Shown here: positions 39,040-47,977 of the stretch, piece after piece
Position numbering within the stretch: position 1 is the first letter of the stretch
Layout: each line of letters opens with the position of its first letter
NCBI RefSeq assembly: GCF_009901565.1
Contig: NZ_WXEW01000006.1
Coordinates: forward strand, 615,799-679,798
Direction of reading: 5' to 3'
Origin: Herbidospora solisilvae
Lineage (GTDB): Bacteria; Actinomycetota; Actinomycetes; Streptosporangiales; Streptosporangiaceae
Length of the DNA: 64,000 nucleotides
Translations under genes and position numbers: made by a program
Notes under the pieces: model-generated
What the model saw: the letters and a program-made list of their open reading frames with translations, nothing else
Database searches by the model: none
What the model was told of the DNA's origin: nothing

Positions 39040-39577
39040 GGGCAGGGAACTCCCAGATCAAAAGCAATTTAGGATTCGCGACGAAATATCACGCCATTAT
39101 GGACATCGCCGAACCCGCAGGTTCCGAAAAATGGCGAGCCATGCTTATCGGTTATAGGTCACGCCGTCAAAGAGAACGGCATCATCGCCCGTTTTCCCAG
39201 GTAGACAGGGCGAGAAGTCCCAGCGGTCACAGAAGCCACAATTACCCCAGCCTCTTTCGTATAACACTGGAGCCGGACACAACCGCAAGGGATATGGAAT
39301 TTCGGTATAAGTCGCCCGAACATCCCGGACACCTGTGGACAACCCCACCCGTTTTCCACAGAAACGCGAGGTGAACGGGGCGGAAGAACCCGGCAAAACG
39401 CCCACCTGGCAGCAGGGTGACCGCACGGGCGCTTCCGGAATACGGCCACGTTATCCACAGGGTTACCCACAGGGTCGCGCCCTTGTCCACACACCAACCG
39501 ATTCGGTCATAGCCCGCCGTGGTGACGCGCCGTCTCTGTACGGTGACCCCGCCACCGATCCCCTTGGAGTACCGCCG
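39040..39577. other. Divergent intergenic region between Tad and EssC-like genes
   Basis: 538 bp without a gene and less GC-rich than its flanks, especially 39055-39260 (runs such as AAAAGCAATTTAGGATT and CATTATGGACAT). It must hold the Tad operon promoter (minus) and the promoter for the gene at 39578 (plus). Its right half contains the DnaA-box cluster. A frame open from 39335 into the EssC-like gene lacks coding character before 39578. Confidence 0.75.
39334..39491. promoter_or_regulatory. Cluster of five DnaA boxes
   Basis: TGTGGACAA (39334-39342, i.e. TTGTCCACA on the minus strand), TTTTCCACA (39352-39360), TTATCCACA (39451-39459), TTACCCACA (39463-39471) and TTGTCCACA (39483-39491). 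Two are exact to the actinobacterial 9-mer, one is exact to the E. coli 9-mer, and two differ slightly. Five sites in 158 bp is far above chance for this GC content. No dnaA or dnaN is present. Confidence 0.8.
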
Positions 39578-42500
39578 ATGCGGATCACCCTCACCGTCGT
39601 CGGCGGCGCCGGTCACCGTGACGTGATCGTCGACGGCGACGAGTCGACCACGGCCACCGGCCTGGCCGCCGCCCTCGACACCCGCACCCTGGGCAACGTC
39701 GTCCGGCTCCCCCGGGCGCGGGCGCCCTACGGCATCGACCGGGAGGCGGTCCACGAGGCAGCCGCCCACGACGGCGTGCTCTGGCTCGACGGCCGTCCGC
39801 TGCCCGCCGACGCGCGCGTGTTCGGCCTGCTGCGCGACGGCGACCGGGTGGCGCTCGACCCCGCCGGGGCGGCCGCCACCGTGGTCGAGGAGCCCGGCGG
39901 CACGGCCGAACTGAGGGTCGCCGGTGGCCCGGGAGCCGGGTCGGTCCACCGCCTGGGGCTCGGCGCACACGTGATCGGCCGCGATCCGGCGTGCGCCGTG
40001 GCGGTGGCCGACCCTCTGCTCCCGCCCGAGGCGGCGGTGGTCCGGCTGGGCCCGGCCGCGATCACGGTCGAGCCGGTCGGCACGGTGCCGCTGCGGCTGG
40101 CCGGGGAGCCGGTGACCGGGCCGGTCGACTGGCCCGAGAACGCCGTGCTGGGGATCGGCCATTCGGTCTTCACGGTCGGCCGCGTCGAACCCCCCGACGC
40201 CCACCTCGACGCGCTGCCCGACGGCGGGCTGGCGTACAACCGGCCGCCCCGGCTGGTGCCGCCCGAGCGGGTGGTCAAGATCGAGGTGCCGCAGGAGCCC
40301 CGGCGGCCCGAGGGCGCCCGGCTGCAACTGCTGGCGGCGTTCCTGCCCGCGGCGTTCGGGCTGGTCATGGCGTGGGCGTTCCAGAACTGGTACTTCCTGC
40401 TGATCGCGTTCATGACCCCGATGATCATGATCGGCCAGTGGGCGAGCGACCGGCGGCACGGCCGCAAGCAGCACCGCCAGGCCGTGAAAGACCACAAGGC
40501 GGCCATGGAGGCCTTCGACCGGGCGGTCGAGAAGGCCCGCGCGGCCGACGAGGCGGCCCGGCGGGCGGCCGCCCCCGACCCGGCCGAGCTGCTGCTGACC
40601 GCGACGGGCCCGAGGCGGCGGCTCTGGGAGCGGCGCACCCACGACGCCGACGCGCTGCGGCTGCGGGTGGGCCTGGCCGACCTGCCCGCCGAGATCACCT
40701 TCGAGCCGCCCGCCCCCGAGCTGGTGCCGCCGGCCCGTGACGTCCCGGTGGCGCTGGCGATGCGCCGCCTGGGCGTGGCCGGGGTGACCGGCCCCCGGAC
40801 GGGCGCCCTCGCGGTCGCGCGCTGGCTGGTGGCCCAGGCGGCCACCCTGCACAGCCCCCGTGACCTGGCGATCGTCGTGTTGTCGGCCAACCCCGACGGC
40901 GCGTCGCAGTGGGGCTGGGTGCGCTGGTTGCCCCACTGCGTCACCCACGCGACCGGCAGCCTGGCCTCCATCGGCGGCGACCCAGAATCGGCCGCCCGGC
41001 GGGTGGCCGAACTGGCCGCCCTGATCACCGAGCGGCAGGGCGACGAGGGCGGCCCGCTGCTGAAGCCCGGCCGGTTGACGGGCGGCCCGTCGAGCTGGAA
41101 CGACCTGGGCCGGGGCGCCCCCAGACAGGCCGAGCCGTCGTTCGGCACCTACGACGAGCGGCCCTACGACGTGCTGGTCGTGCTCGACGGCGCCCAGGCG
41201 ATGCGGGCGCTGCCCGGCATGCCGCAGGTGCTGCGCCAAGGTCCGCCCGCCGGGGTCTACACGATCGCGCTGGACGAGGCCCAGTCGCTCCTGCCGGAGG
41301 AGTGCGCGACGGTCGTGGCCTGCGAGGACGACGGCACGATCCGGCTGCGCGGCGGCGGTCTCGACGCCCTGGGCACGATCCGGCCCGACCAGGTCTCCCC
41401 CGCCTGGGCCGACCGGCTGGCCCGCTCGCTGGCGCCCCTGCGCGACGTGAGCCGCGACGACCCGTCGGCCGCGCTGCCCGACTCGGCGCGGCTGCTCGAC
41501 CTGATCGACGTGCCCGACAACCCCGGCCGGTCGACCCGGGCGGTCCTGGGTGTGGGCCCCGACGGGCCGTTCTCGGTCGACCTGCGCCGTGACGGCCCCC
41601 ACGCGCTGATCGCCGGCACCACCGGCGCGGGCAAGTCGGAGCTCCTGCAAACGCTGATCAGTTCGCTGGCGGCGGTGAACCGGCCCGACGAGATGACCTT
41701 CGTGCTGGTCGACTACAAGGGCGGCGCGGCGTTCAAGGAGTGCGTGCGGCTGCCCCACACGGTCGGCATGGTCAGCGACCTCGACGCCCACCTCACCCAG
41801 CGTGCCCTGGCGTCGCTGGCCGCCGAGATCCGCCGCCGGGAGCGGCTGCTGCTCGACGCCGGGGCCAAGGACATCGACGACTACCTCGACGAGCGCGGCA
41901 CGACCTGGATCATGGGCGCCACCGGGGTCCGGCAGGCCACCGCCCCGGGCATCTTCGGCCGGGCCGCCGTCCGGACGACGGGCGTCCGGGAGCCGATGCC
42001 GCGCCTGGTCCTGATCATCGACGAGTTCGCCGCCCTGGTCGCCGAGTTGCCCGAGTTCGTCGAGGGCCTGGTCGACATCGCCCGCCGGGGCCGCTCGCTC
42101 GGCATCCACCTGATCCTCGCCACCCAGCGCCCCGCCGGTGTGGTGACCGCCGACATCCAGGCCAACACGTCGCTCCGGATCGCGCTTCGGGTCACCGACG
42201 CCCGCGAGTCGGCCGACGTCATCGACGGGCCGGAGGCCGCCCACATCCCCAAGTCCACCCCCGGGCGTTGTTACGTCCGGTCGGGCGCGGGGCCGGCGGT
42301 GGCCGTCCAGGCCGCTCGCATCGGGGGGCGGGCGCCCGGCGGGGGCGGGTCGCCCGGGCAGGTACGGGTGACCGACCTGCCCTGGGAGGCCCTGGGGCGT
42401 CCGCCGGCGAGCACCCTCGTCTCCGAGCTGGCCGGGACGACCGACCTGGCCCGCCTGGTCGACCGGGTGATCGAGGTGTCGCGCGGGGTGCCCAAGCAGC

Positions 42501-44083
42501 CGAGTCCCTGGTTGCCCCCGCTGACCGACCAGGTCGCCTTGCCCGAGGTCGACGGCGAGACGATCGCGTTCGGCGTGACCGACCTGCCCTGGGCGCAGAA
42601 ACGGCGTCCCCTGGTGCTGGGCCCCGGCCATCTGCTGATCGCCGGCACCGCCCGCAGCGGCCGGTCGACGGCCCTGCGGACCATCGCCGGATCGCTGGCC
42701 GGCCAGGTCACCGCCGACGACCTCCACCTGCACGCCATCGACTGCGGCTCGGGCGCGCTGCTGCCGCTGGTGGCCCTGCCCCACTGCGGCGCGGTCGTCA
42801 CCCGCGACCAGCTCGACCGGGTCGAACGGCTGCTGGCCCGGCTGCGCGCCGAGATCGCGCGGCGGCAGCAGCTCCTCGCGGAGGCGGGGTTCGCGTCGCT
42901 GGCCGAGGCGCGGGCGGCGGGCCTGAAGGAACCGTGGCTGCTGCTGATGATCGACCGCTGGGAGGGCTTCGTCGCGGCCTTCGAGAACTACGACTACGGG
43001 CGGCTGGTCGACGGGGTGATGCAGATCCTCCGCGAGGGCCCCGCCGTGGGCCTGCGGGCGGTGGTGACCTCCGACCGGTCGGGCCTGATCGGCCAGATCT
43101 CGACGGTGTTCGACGACCGGCTGGTCCTGCGGCTGGCCGACCCGGCCGACTACGGCCTGGCCGGGCTCCCGGCGAAGAACGTGCCGTCGTCGATGCCCAA
43201 CGGGCGGGCGCTGTCGATGAGCGAGCACGGCATCGTGGAGAGCCAGATCGCCCTGCTGGCCGACGATCCCTCGGGCCCCGCGCAGGTGGCGGCCCTCCAG
43301 TCGCTCGCCCGCACGGCCGCCCCGGCGACGGTCAACCGGCCGTTGCGGGTCGACGCGCTGCCCGCCCGCATCACCGCCGACCAGGCGCTCGGTCTCGTAC
43401 GCGGCTTCCGGCCGCCCTCACGCCTGTGGGCCCTCCTGGGGGCGGGCGGCGACGCGCTGGCCCCGATGGGCGTCGACCTGCTGGGCCAGGGCCCGGCGGC
43501 GGTGATCGCCGGGCCGTCGCGGTCAGGCCGTTCCTCGACGTTGCTGACGGCGGCGCAGTCGCTGCTCGACCGCGACGTGCCGGTGCTGGTGATCGCGCCG
43601 CGCCGGAGCCCGCTGCGGGAGCTGCGGGGCGTGCTGGCCGTCCTCGACGGCAACGCGCGCAGCGTGCGGGAGGACGACCAGGCGGCGGCCGGCGGAGGCT
43701 TCGGGGGGCTGCCCGGCGCGCACGACCCGATGAAGCTCCTGGAGGGCCAGGAGAACTACGTGGTGATCGTGGACGACGCCGAGCTCATCTCCCCCGACTC
43801 GGCGCTCGGCACGGCCCTCGACGAGATCCTGCGGAAGGCCAGAGACGGCGACCACGGCCTGCTGATCGCGGGCACCACGGGCGACCTGGCCACGGCCTAC
43901 CGGGGTTTCGTGGCCGAGGCGCGCAAGGCCCGCACGGGCCTGCTCCTGTCGGTCCAGAGCCCGGCCGACGGCGACCTGTTCAACGTCCGCCTCCCGAGGG
44001 GCGCGACGGGCGGCGGGCCGGTCGGGCGGGGCCTGCTGATCATGTCGGGCACCGCCACGCCCATCCAGACCGCGGTGCCCTGA
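39578..44083 (+). CDS. FHA-domain FtsK/SpoIIIE triple-ATPase, EssC/EccC-like (type VII secretion)
   Basis: 1501 residues. N-terminal ubiquitin-like/FHA region (about 1-210, with LGAHVIGRDPACAVAVADPL), a transmembrane pair (about 250-285) and three tandem FtsK-type domains. D1 has an intact Walker A GTTGAGKSE (residues 680-688) and LVLIIDEFAALV. D2 (GTARSGRST from 1023) and D3 (GPSRSGRSS from 1312) carry Arg in place of the Walker Lys, as is common for the distal EccC domains. Start ATG 39578 has GGAG at 8 nt. It convergently faces a WXG100 gene. An FHA-bearing EssC layout is more like Firmicutes T7SSb than mycobacterial ESX. Confidence 0.9.
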   Translation: MRITLTVVGGAGHRDVIVDGDESTTATGLAAALDTRTLGNVVRLPRARAPYGIDREAVHEAAAHDGVLWLDGRPLPADARVFGLLRDGDRVALDPAGAAATVVEEPGGTAELRVAGGPGAGSVHRLGLGAHVIGRDPACAVAVADPLLPPEAAVVRLGPAAITVEPVGTVPLRLAGEPVTGPVDWPENAVLGIGHSVFTVGRVEPPDAHLDALPDGGLAYNRPPRLVPPERVVKIEVPQEPRRPEGARLQLLAAFLPAAFGLVMAWAFQNWYFLLIAFMTPMIMIGQWASDRRHGRKQHRQAVKDHKAAMEAFDRAVEKARAADEAARRAAAPDPAELLLTATGPRRRLWERRTHDADALRLRVGLADLPAEITFEPPAPELVPPARDVPVALAMRRLGVAGVTGPRTGALAVARWLVAQAATLHSPRDLAIVVLSANPDGASQWGWVRWLPHCVTHATGSLASIGGDPESAARRVAELAALITERQGDEGGPLLKPGRLTGGPSSWNDLGRGAPRQAEPSFGTYDERPYDVLVVLDGAQAMRALPGMPQVLRQGPPAGVYTIALDEAQSLLPEECATVVACEDDGTIRLRGGGLDALGTIRPDQVSPAWADRLARSLAPLRDVSRDDPSAALPDSARLLDLIDVPDNPGRSTRAVLGVGPDGPFSVDLRRDGPHALIAGTTGAGKSELLQTLISSLAAVNRPDEMTFVLVDYKGGAAFKECVRLPHTVGMVSDLDAHLTQRALASLAAEIRRRERLLLDAGAKDIDDYLDERGTTWIMGATGVRQATAPGIFGRAAVRTTGVREPMPRLVLIIDEFAALVAELPEFVEGLVDIARRGRSLGIHLILATQRPAGVVTADIQANTSLRIALRVTDARESADVIDGPEAAHIPKSTPGRCYVRSGAGPAVAVQAARIGGRAPGGGGSPGQVRVTDLPWEALGRPPASTLVSELAGTTDLARLVDRVIEVSRGVPKQPSPWLPPLTDQVALPEVDGETIAFGVTDLPWAQKRRPLVLGPGHLLIAGTARSGRSTALRTIAGSLAGQVTADDLHLHAIDCGSGALLPLVALPHCGAVVTRDQLDRVERLLARLRAEIARRQQLLAEAGFASLAEARAAGLKEPWLLLMIDRWEGFVAAFENYDYGRLVDGVMQILREGPAVGLRAVVTSDRSGLIGQISTVFDDRLVLRLADPADYGLAGLPAKNVPSSMPNGRALSMSEHGIVESQIALLADDPSGPAQVAALQSLARTAAPATVNRPLRVDALPARITADQALGLVRGFRPPSRLWALLGAGGDALAPMGVDLLGQGPAAVIAGPSRSGRSSTLLTAAQSLLDRDVPVLVIAPRRSPLRELRGVLAVLDGNARSVREDDQAAAGGGFGGLPGAHDPMKLLEGQENYVVIVDDAELISPDSALGTALDEILRKARDGDHGLLIAGTTGDLATAYRGFVAEARKARTGLLLSVQSPADGDLFNVRLPRGATGGGPVGRGLLIMSGTATPIQTAVP

Positions 44084-44089
44084 GGGGGA

Positions 44090-44120
44090 GGCGTGGTTCC
44101 CGGCGCGGGGGAACCACGCC
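44090..44120. terminator. Strong bidirectional hairpin
   Basis: GGCGTGGTTCCC pairs perfectly with GGGAACCACGCC around a 7-nt loop, between the convergent EssC-like gene (stop 44083) and the WXG100 gene (stop 44128). Confidence 0.85.
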
Positions 44121-44127
44121 CAACGGG

Positions 44128-44400
44128 TCAGCGGGTGGCGGACTCGATGTTGCCTCGGTAGGTGTTGATCGTCCGGGACGCCTCGTTCAGCTCCTCCGAC
44201 ATGCGCTGGAAGGCCGCGCGGTAGTTCTGCCAGGCGTCGCGGAACCGTTCGGCTCCGGGGCCGGTCCAGACCGAGCCGACCTTGGCGGCCTCGCGGTCGA
44301 GGGTGGCCATCGTCGCGCGGACCTGGTCGGCCTGCTGGGTGAACTGGGCGGCCATGGTCTGCATCTCCGCCGGGTCGCCGCCGAGCAAGCTCTGACTCAT
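44128..44400 (-). CDS. WXG100-family (EsxA-like) protein
   Basis: 90-residue helical hairpin protein with the central turn W45-T-G47 (VGSVWTGPGAERF) and flanking amphipathic helices, the size and pattern of WXG100 substrates of type VII secretion. ATG 44400 has AAGGGA at 7 nt; an in-frame upstream start at 44421 is less likely. The C terminus (NTYRGNIESATR) lacks a clean YxxxD/E export signal, so it may be a partner or regulator rather than an exported substrate. Lone Esx gene here. Confidence 0.9.
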   Translation of the reverse strand: MSQSLLGGDPAEMQTMAAQFTQQADQVRATMATLDREAAKVGSVWTGPGAERFRDAWQNYRAAFQRMSEELNEASRTINTYRGNIESATR

Positions 44401-44604
44401 CTTTTTTCCCTTCACGGACACCGATATGGCGCCCTCACCGTAGACGCCGGACCGGTCCTGAGCACCGGTTATGCGCAGTCGCTATAAGCCGGGGCTGTTT
44501 TCGGGAGGTCAACGGTGAAAAACCGCCGCAAACCCGGGTCGGCAGTTGGCCGCCCGACGAGGATCCATACACTCCAGTCTCAGGTCGAGGGATAGGAGCT
44601 CCCG

Positions 44605-46350
44605 GTGCAGAAGGTGCTGATCGCCAATCGGGGCGAGATCGCCGTTCGGATCGCCCGCGCGTGCGCGGACGCGGGTCTGGCGAGCGTCGCCGTGTACGCC
44701 GACCAGGATCTCGACGCCCTGCACGTCCGGGTCGCCGACGAGGCGCACGCGCTGGGCGGCCAGAGCCCGGCCGAGACCTACCTCGACATCGAGAAGCTGC
44801 TGGCCGTCGCCCGCGTGACGGGGGCCGACGCCGTCCATCCCGGTTACGGGTTCCTCGCCGAGAACGCGGGCTTCGCCCAGGCCGTCATCGACGCGGGCCT
44901 GACCTGGATCGGCCCGCCCCCGTCGGCGATCATGGCGCTGGGCGACAAGGTGCAGGCCCGGCACATCGCCCAGCGGGTCGGCGCCCCTCTCGTGGCGGGC
45001 ACCCCCGACCCCGTCTCCGGTGTGGAGGAGGTCGTCGCGTTCGCCGCCGAGAACGGGCTGCCGATCGCGATCAAGGCGGCCTTCGGCGGCGGCGGGCGCG
45101 GCCTCAAGGTGGCCCGCACGACGGAGGAGATCCCCGACCTGTACGAATCCGCCGTGCGCGAGGCCGTCACCGCGTTCGGCCGAGGCGAGTGTTTCGTCGA
45201 GCGCTACCTCGACCGTCCCCGCCACGTCGAGACCCAGTGCCTGGCCGACACGCACGGCAACGTGGTCGTCGTCTCGACCCGCGACTGCTCGCTCCAGCGC
45301 CGCCACCAGAAGCTCGTCGAGGAGGCCCCCGCTCCGTTCCTCACGGAGGAGCAGATGGTCATCCTGTACGACAGCTCGAAGGCCATCCTCCGCGAGGCCG
45401 GCTACGTGGGGGCCGGCACCTGCGAGTTCCTCGTGGGCCAGGACGGCACGATCTCCTTCCTGGAGGTCAACACCCGCCTCCAGGTGGAGCACCCGGTGAC
45501 CGAGGAGGTGTCCGGCATCGACCTGGTGCGGGAGATGTTCCGCATCGCCGACGGGGAGACCCTCGGCTACGGCGACCCGAAGCTGCGCGGGCACTCCTTC
45601 GAGTTCCGGATCAACGCCGAGGACGCCGGGCGCGGCTTCCTGCCCGCCCCCGGCACGCTGACCGCGCTGCGCACCCCGTCGGGTCCGGGCGTCCGGCTCG
45701 ACTCGGGTTACGAGGCCGGGATGACGGTCCCCCAGTCGTTCGACTCGCTGGTCGCGAAACTGATCGTGACCGGGGCCACGCGTACGCAGGCGCTGGAGAG
45801 GGCCCGCCGGGCCCTCGCGGAGTTCGAGGTCGACGGCATGCCCACGGTCATCCCGTTCCACCGGAGGATCGTGGCCGACCCGGCGTTCGTCTCCGAGCCG
45901 TTCTCGGTGCACACCCGCTGGATCGAGACCGAGTTCGTGAACGACATCGCGCCCTACGACGGCGCCCAGGAGACGGCCGAACCGGCCGCCCGCGAGCGGA
46001 TCACGGTGGAGGTCGGGGGCAAGCGGCTGGAGGTGGTCCTGCCGTCGGGGTTCTCCGGCGGGGGGACGGCGAGATCCGTACAGAAGGCTCCGAAGCGTTC
46101 GGGCGGTGCGGCCAAGAAGGCGGCGGCGTCCGGCGACTCGCTGGTCAGCCCCATGCAGGGCACGATCGTCAAGGTCGTGGCCGGAGACGGCGAGTCGGTG
46201 GCCCCCGGCGACACGATCGTGGTCCTGGAGGCCATGAAGATGGAGCAGCCGCTCACCGCCCACAAGGCGGGCGTGATCACCGGCCTGGCGGCCGGGGTGG
46301 GCCAGACCGTCACGGCCGGATCGGTGATCTGCGAGATCAAGGACGCCTAG
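44605..46350 (+). CDS. accA3: Acyl-CoA carboxylase alpha subunit (biotin carboxylase + BCCP)
   Basis: 581 residues. Biotin carboxylase domain about 1-445: [18 protein letters not shown]-grasp [15 protein letters not shown], and [15 protein letters not shown]. An Ala/Lys linker leads to the BCCP domain (about 505-580) with the biotinylation site EAMKMEQP. Together with AccD5/AccE5 it forms an acetyl/propionyl-CoA carboxylase. Start GTG 44605 is preceded by an AGGAG-type RBS. In mycobacteria accA3 lies near accD5-accE5; here ~20 kb of accessory genes separates them. Confidence 0.95.
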   Translation: MQKVLIANRGEIAVRIARACADAGLASVAVYADQDLDALHVRVADEAHALGGQSPAETYLDIEKLLAVARVTGADAVHPGYGFLAENAGFAQAVIDAGLTWIGPPPSAIMALGDKVQARHIAQRVGAPLVAGTPDPVSGVEEVVAFAAENGLPIAIKAAFGGGGRGLKVARTTEEIPDLYESAVREAVTAFGRGECFVERYLDRPRHVETQCLADTHGNVVVVSTRDCSLQRRHQKLVEEAPAPFLTEEQMVILYDSSKAILREAGYVGAGTCEFLVGQDGTISFLEVNTRLQVEHPVTEEVSGIDLVREMFRIADGETLGYGDPKLRGHSFEFRINAEDAGRGFLPAPGTLTALRTPSGPGVRLDSGYEAGMTVPQSFDSLVAKLIVTGATRTQALERARRALAEFEVDGMPTVIPFHRRIVADPAFVSEPFSVHTRWIETEFVNDIAPYDGAQETAEPAARERITVEVGGKRLEVVLPSGFSGGGTARSVQKAPKRSGGAAKKAAASGDSLVSPMQGTIVKVVAGDGESVAPGDTIVVLEAMKMEQPLTAHKAGVITGLAAGVGQTVTAGSVICEIKDA

Positions 46351-46472
46351 CGGGATCCCCTGTGCGGAGGGCTCATCCGCGCGCGTGGCGTGGGCCGCGG
46401 GCGGATACGGTGGAGTGCAGAGGAACCATCGCGCAACGCCGTTCGTCCTCATGGGCGAAGGAGGGCCGAATC

Positions 46473-47843
46473 GTGACAAAATCCCACCCACTAGGCCGCC
46501 TTGGGGCCGCCGTCGCGGCCCTGTTCATCGGCTTGTCCGCCCTTTTCCTGATGGGCTCCCCGGCGGGCGCCGCCGCCGCGCCTCCCGACGCGGCGACCGT
46601 GGTCGGTGCGTGGAAGCAGAGCCCGCTGTTCACGGTGAGCGGGTCCCCCCTCACGAACGCGCAGCAGTCGGAGATCACCCAGACGCTCGACGACTCGAAG
46701 TTCCCGGTCTACGCCGTCGCGCTGCCCGAGGGCACCGTGACCCGCGCGAACGTCGCCCAGTTCATCCCGGGCCTGCTCACCGAGCTCGACAAGAACGGCC
46801 GTTCCGCGGCGACCGTGGCGGTCATCGACGGCACGAGCCTGTTCGCCGGAAGCAGCGCGTTCCCCCAGAACGCGGCCGGCAAGATCGCCAACGAGTCGGC
46901 CTACGCCCACGTCGGCGACCCGGTGGCCGTGATGAAGGAGTTCACGAACCGGGTCGACATGCAACTCTCGGGCAACCCCCGGGGAGCCCAGGGCCCCGGT
47001 GACACGATCAGCGGCAACGCGGGCGTCTGGATCGGCCTCGGCGTCATCGCCGTGGTCGGCGGCGGTGGCATCTGGCTGATCTCCCGCCGGAACAAGCGCC
47101 GGCGCGAGGAGAAGGAGGCCGCCGAGCTCAAGGCCGTCAAGCAGACGGTCGAAGAAGACGTCACCAAGTTCGGCGAGGAGATCACCGCGCTCGACCTCGA
47201 CGCGAAGATGCTCCCGGCGGCCGGCACCGACCACGACTGGCAGCACGCCCTCGACTCCTACGAGAAGGCGAAGGTCCAGCTCACCCAGGTGCGGCGGGCC
47301 GACGAACTGCGCGACGTCACCGCCACCCTGGAAGACGGCCGCTACGCGCTGGCCGTGGTGAAGGCCAAGGTCAACCAGCTCCCGCTGCCCGAGCGGCTGC
47401 CCCCGTGCTTCTTCAACCCCCAGCACGGCCCCTCGGTCCGCAACGTGCGCTGGGCCCCGCCCGGCGGCGCGCTCCGCGACGTCCCGGCCTGCGCCATGGA
47501 CGCCAACGCGATCGAGCGCGGCTTCGACCCGCAGATGCGCGAAGTGGTCCTGCCCAACGGCCAGCGGGCGCCCTACTGGGCGGCCGGCCCGGCCTACCAG
47601 CCCTACGCCAACGGCTACTACGGCGGCTTCGACGGCCTGCTGACCGGCATGCTGGTCGGCACGATGCTCGGCAGCGCCTTCGGCGGGTTCGGCTACGGCG
47701 GATACGGCTACGACGCCGGTTACGCCGACGGCGTGGCGGCCGACGGCGGAGGCGACTTCGGCGGCGGTGGTGACTTCGGCGGCGGCGGCGACTGGGGCGG
47801 CTCCGATTTCGGCGGCGGCGACTTCGGCGGCGGCGACTGGTAG
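46473..47843 (+). CDS. Secreted-domain/TM protein with TPM-like outer domain and shared cytosolic domain
   Basis: 456 residues. Signal-like N terminus (about 8-36), an outer alpha/beta domain (about 38-165, DDSKFPVYAVALPEGTVT) resembling TPM/DUF6676-like modules, one transmembrane helix (about 184-204), then a cytosolic domain (about 218-305, VEEDVTKFGEEITALD). A C-terminal part follows with a glycine-zipper segment and a tail of repeated DFGGGGDFGGGGDWGG-type units (about 426-456). GTG 46473 follows GAAGGAGGG at 7 nt. Residues ~226-305 are paralogous to the tail of the next protein. Confidence 0.85.
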   Translation: MTKSHPLGRLGAAVAALFIGLSALFLMGSPAGAAAAPPDAATVVGAWKQSPLFTVSGSPLTNAQQSEITQTLDDSKFPVYAVALPEGTVTRANVAQFIPGLLTELDKNGRSAATVAVIDGTSLFAGSSAFPQNAAGKIANESAYAHVGDPVAVMKEFTNRVDMQLSGNPRGAQGPGDTISGNAGVWIGLGVIAVVGGGGIWLISRRNKRRREEKEAAELKAVKQTVEEDVTKFGEEITALDLDAKMLPAAGTDHDWQHALDSYEKAKVQLTQVRRADELRDVTATLEDGRYALAVVKAKVNQLPLPERLPPCFFNPQHGPSVRNVRWAPPGGALRDVPACAMDANAIERGFDPQMREVVLPNGQRAPYWAAGPAYQPYANGYYGGFDGLLTGMLVGTMLGSAFGGFGYGGYGYDAGYADGVAADGGGDFGGGGDFGGGGDWGGSDFGGGDFGGGDW

Positions 47844-47862
47844 ACCCACTGGTAGACCCACT

Positions 47863-47897
47863 GGGCCCCGCGAACCCACGAGGTTCCGCGGGGCCCT
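47863..47897 (+). terminator. Hairpin after TPM-like gene
   Basis: GGGCCCCGCGAACC pairs with GGTTCCGCGGGGCCC (one bulged base), followed by TTTC. It separates the TPM-like gene from the pentapeptide gene. A 12-bp tandem duplication (unit TGGTAGACCCAC) copying the stop codon region lies just before it. Confidence 0.8.
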
Positions 47898-47977
47898 TTC
47901 ATGTGTTCAAGGTGACTGCAAGCGGGGCGAAAGGGCGCGTGAGAAACTCGGAACATCCCCTCAGGAGGCTGTTTCCC

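Noticed and set aside
39334..39491. DnaA-box cluster as the chromosomal origin
   Set aside because: No dnaA, dnaN, recF, gyrB or rpmH in the window; the flanks are pilus and secretion genes. A titration or regulatory role is the better reading.
39242..43228. 1328-codon open frame on the minus strand opposite the EssC-like gene
   Set aside because: Composition (runs of Gly/Arg/Val/Gln/His with no motif) is the usual antisense shadow of a high-GC gene.
47839..47862. 12-bp tandem duplication copying the TPM-like stop codon
   Set aside because: Only two copies; looks like a slippage event with no evident function.
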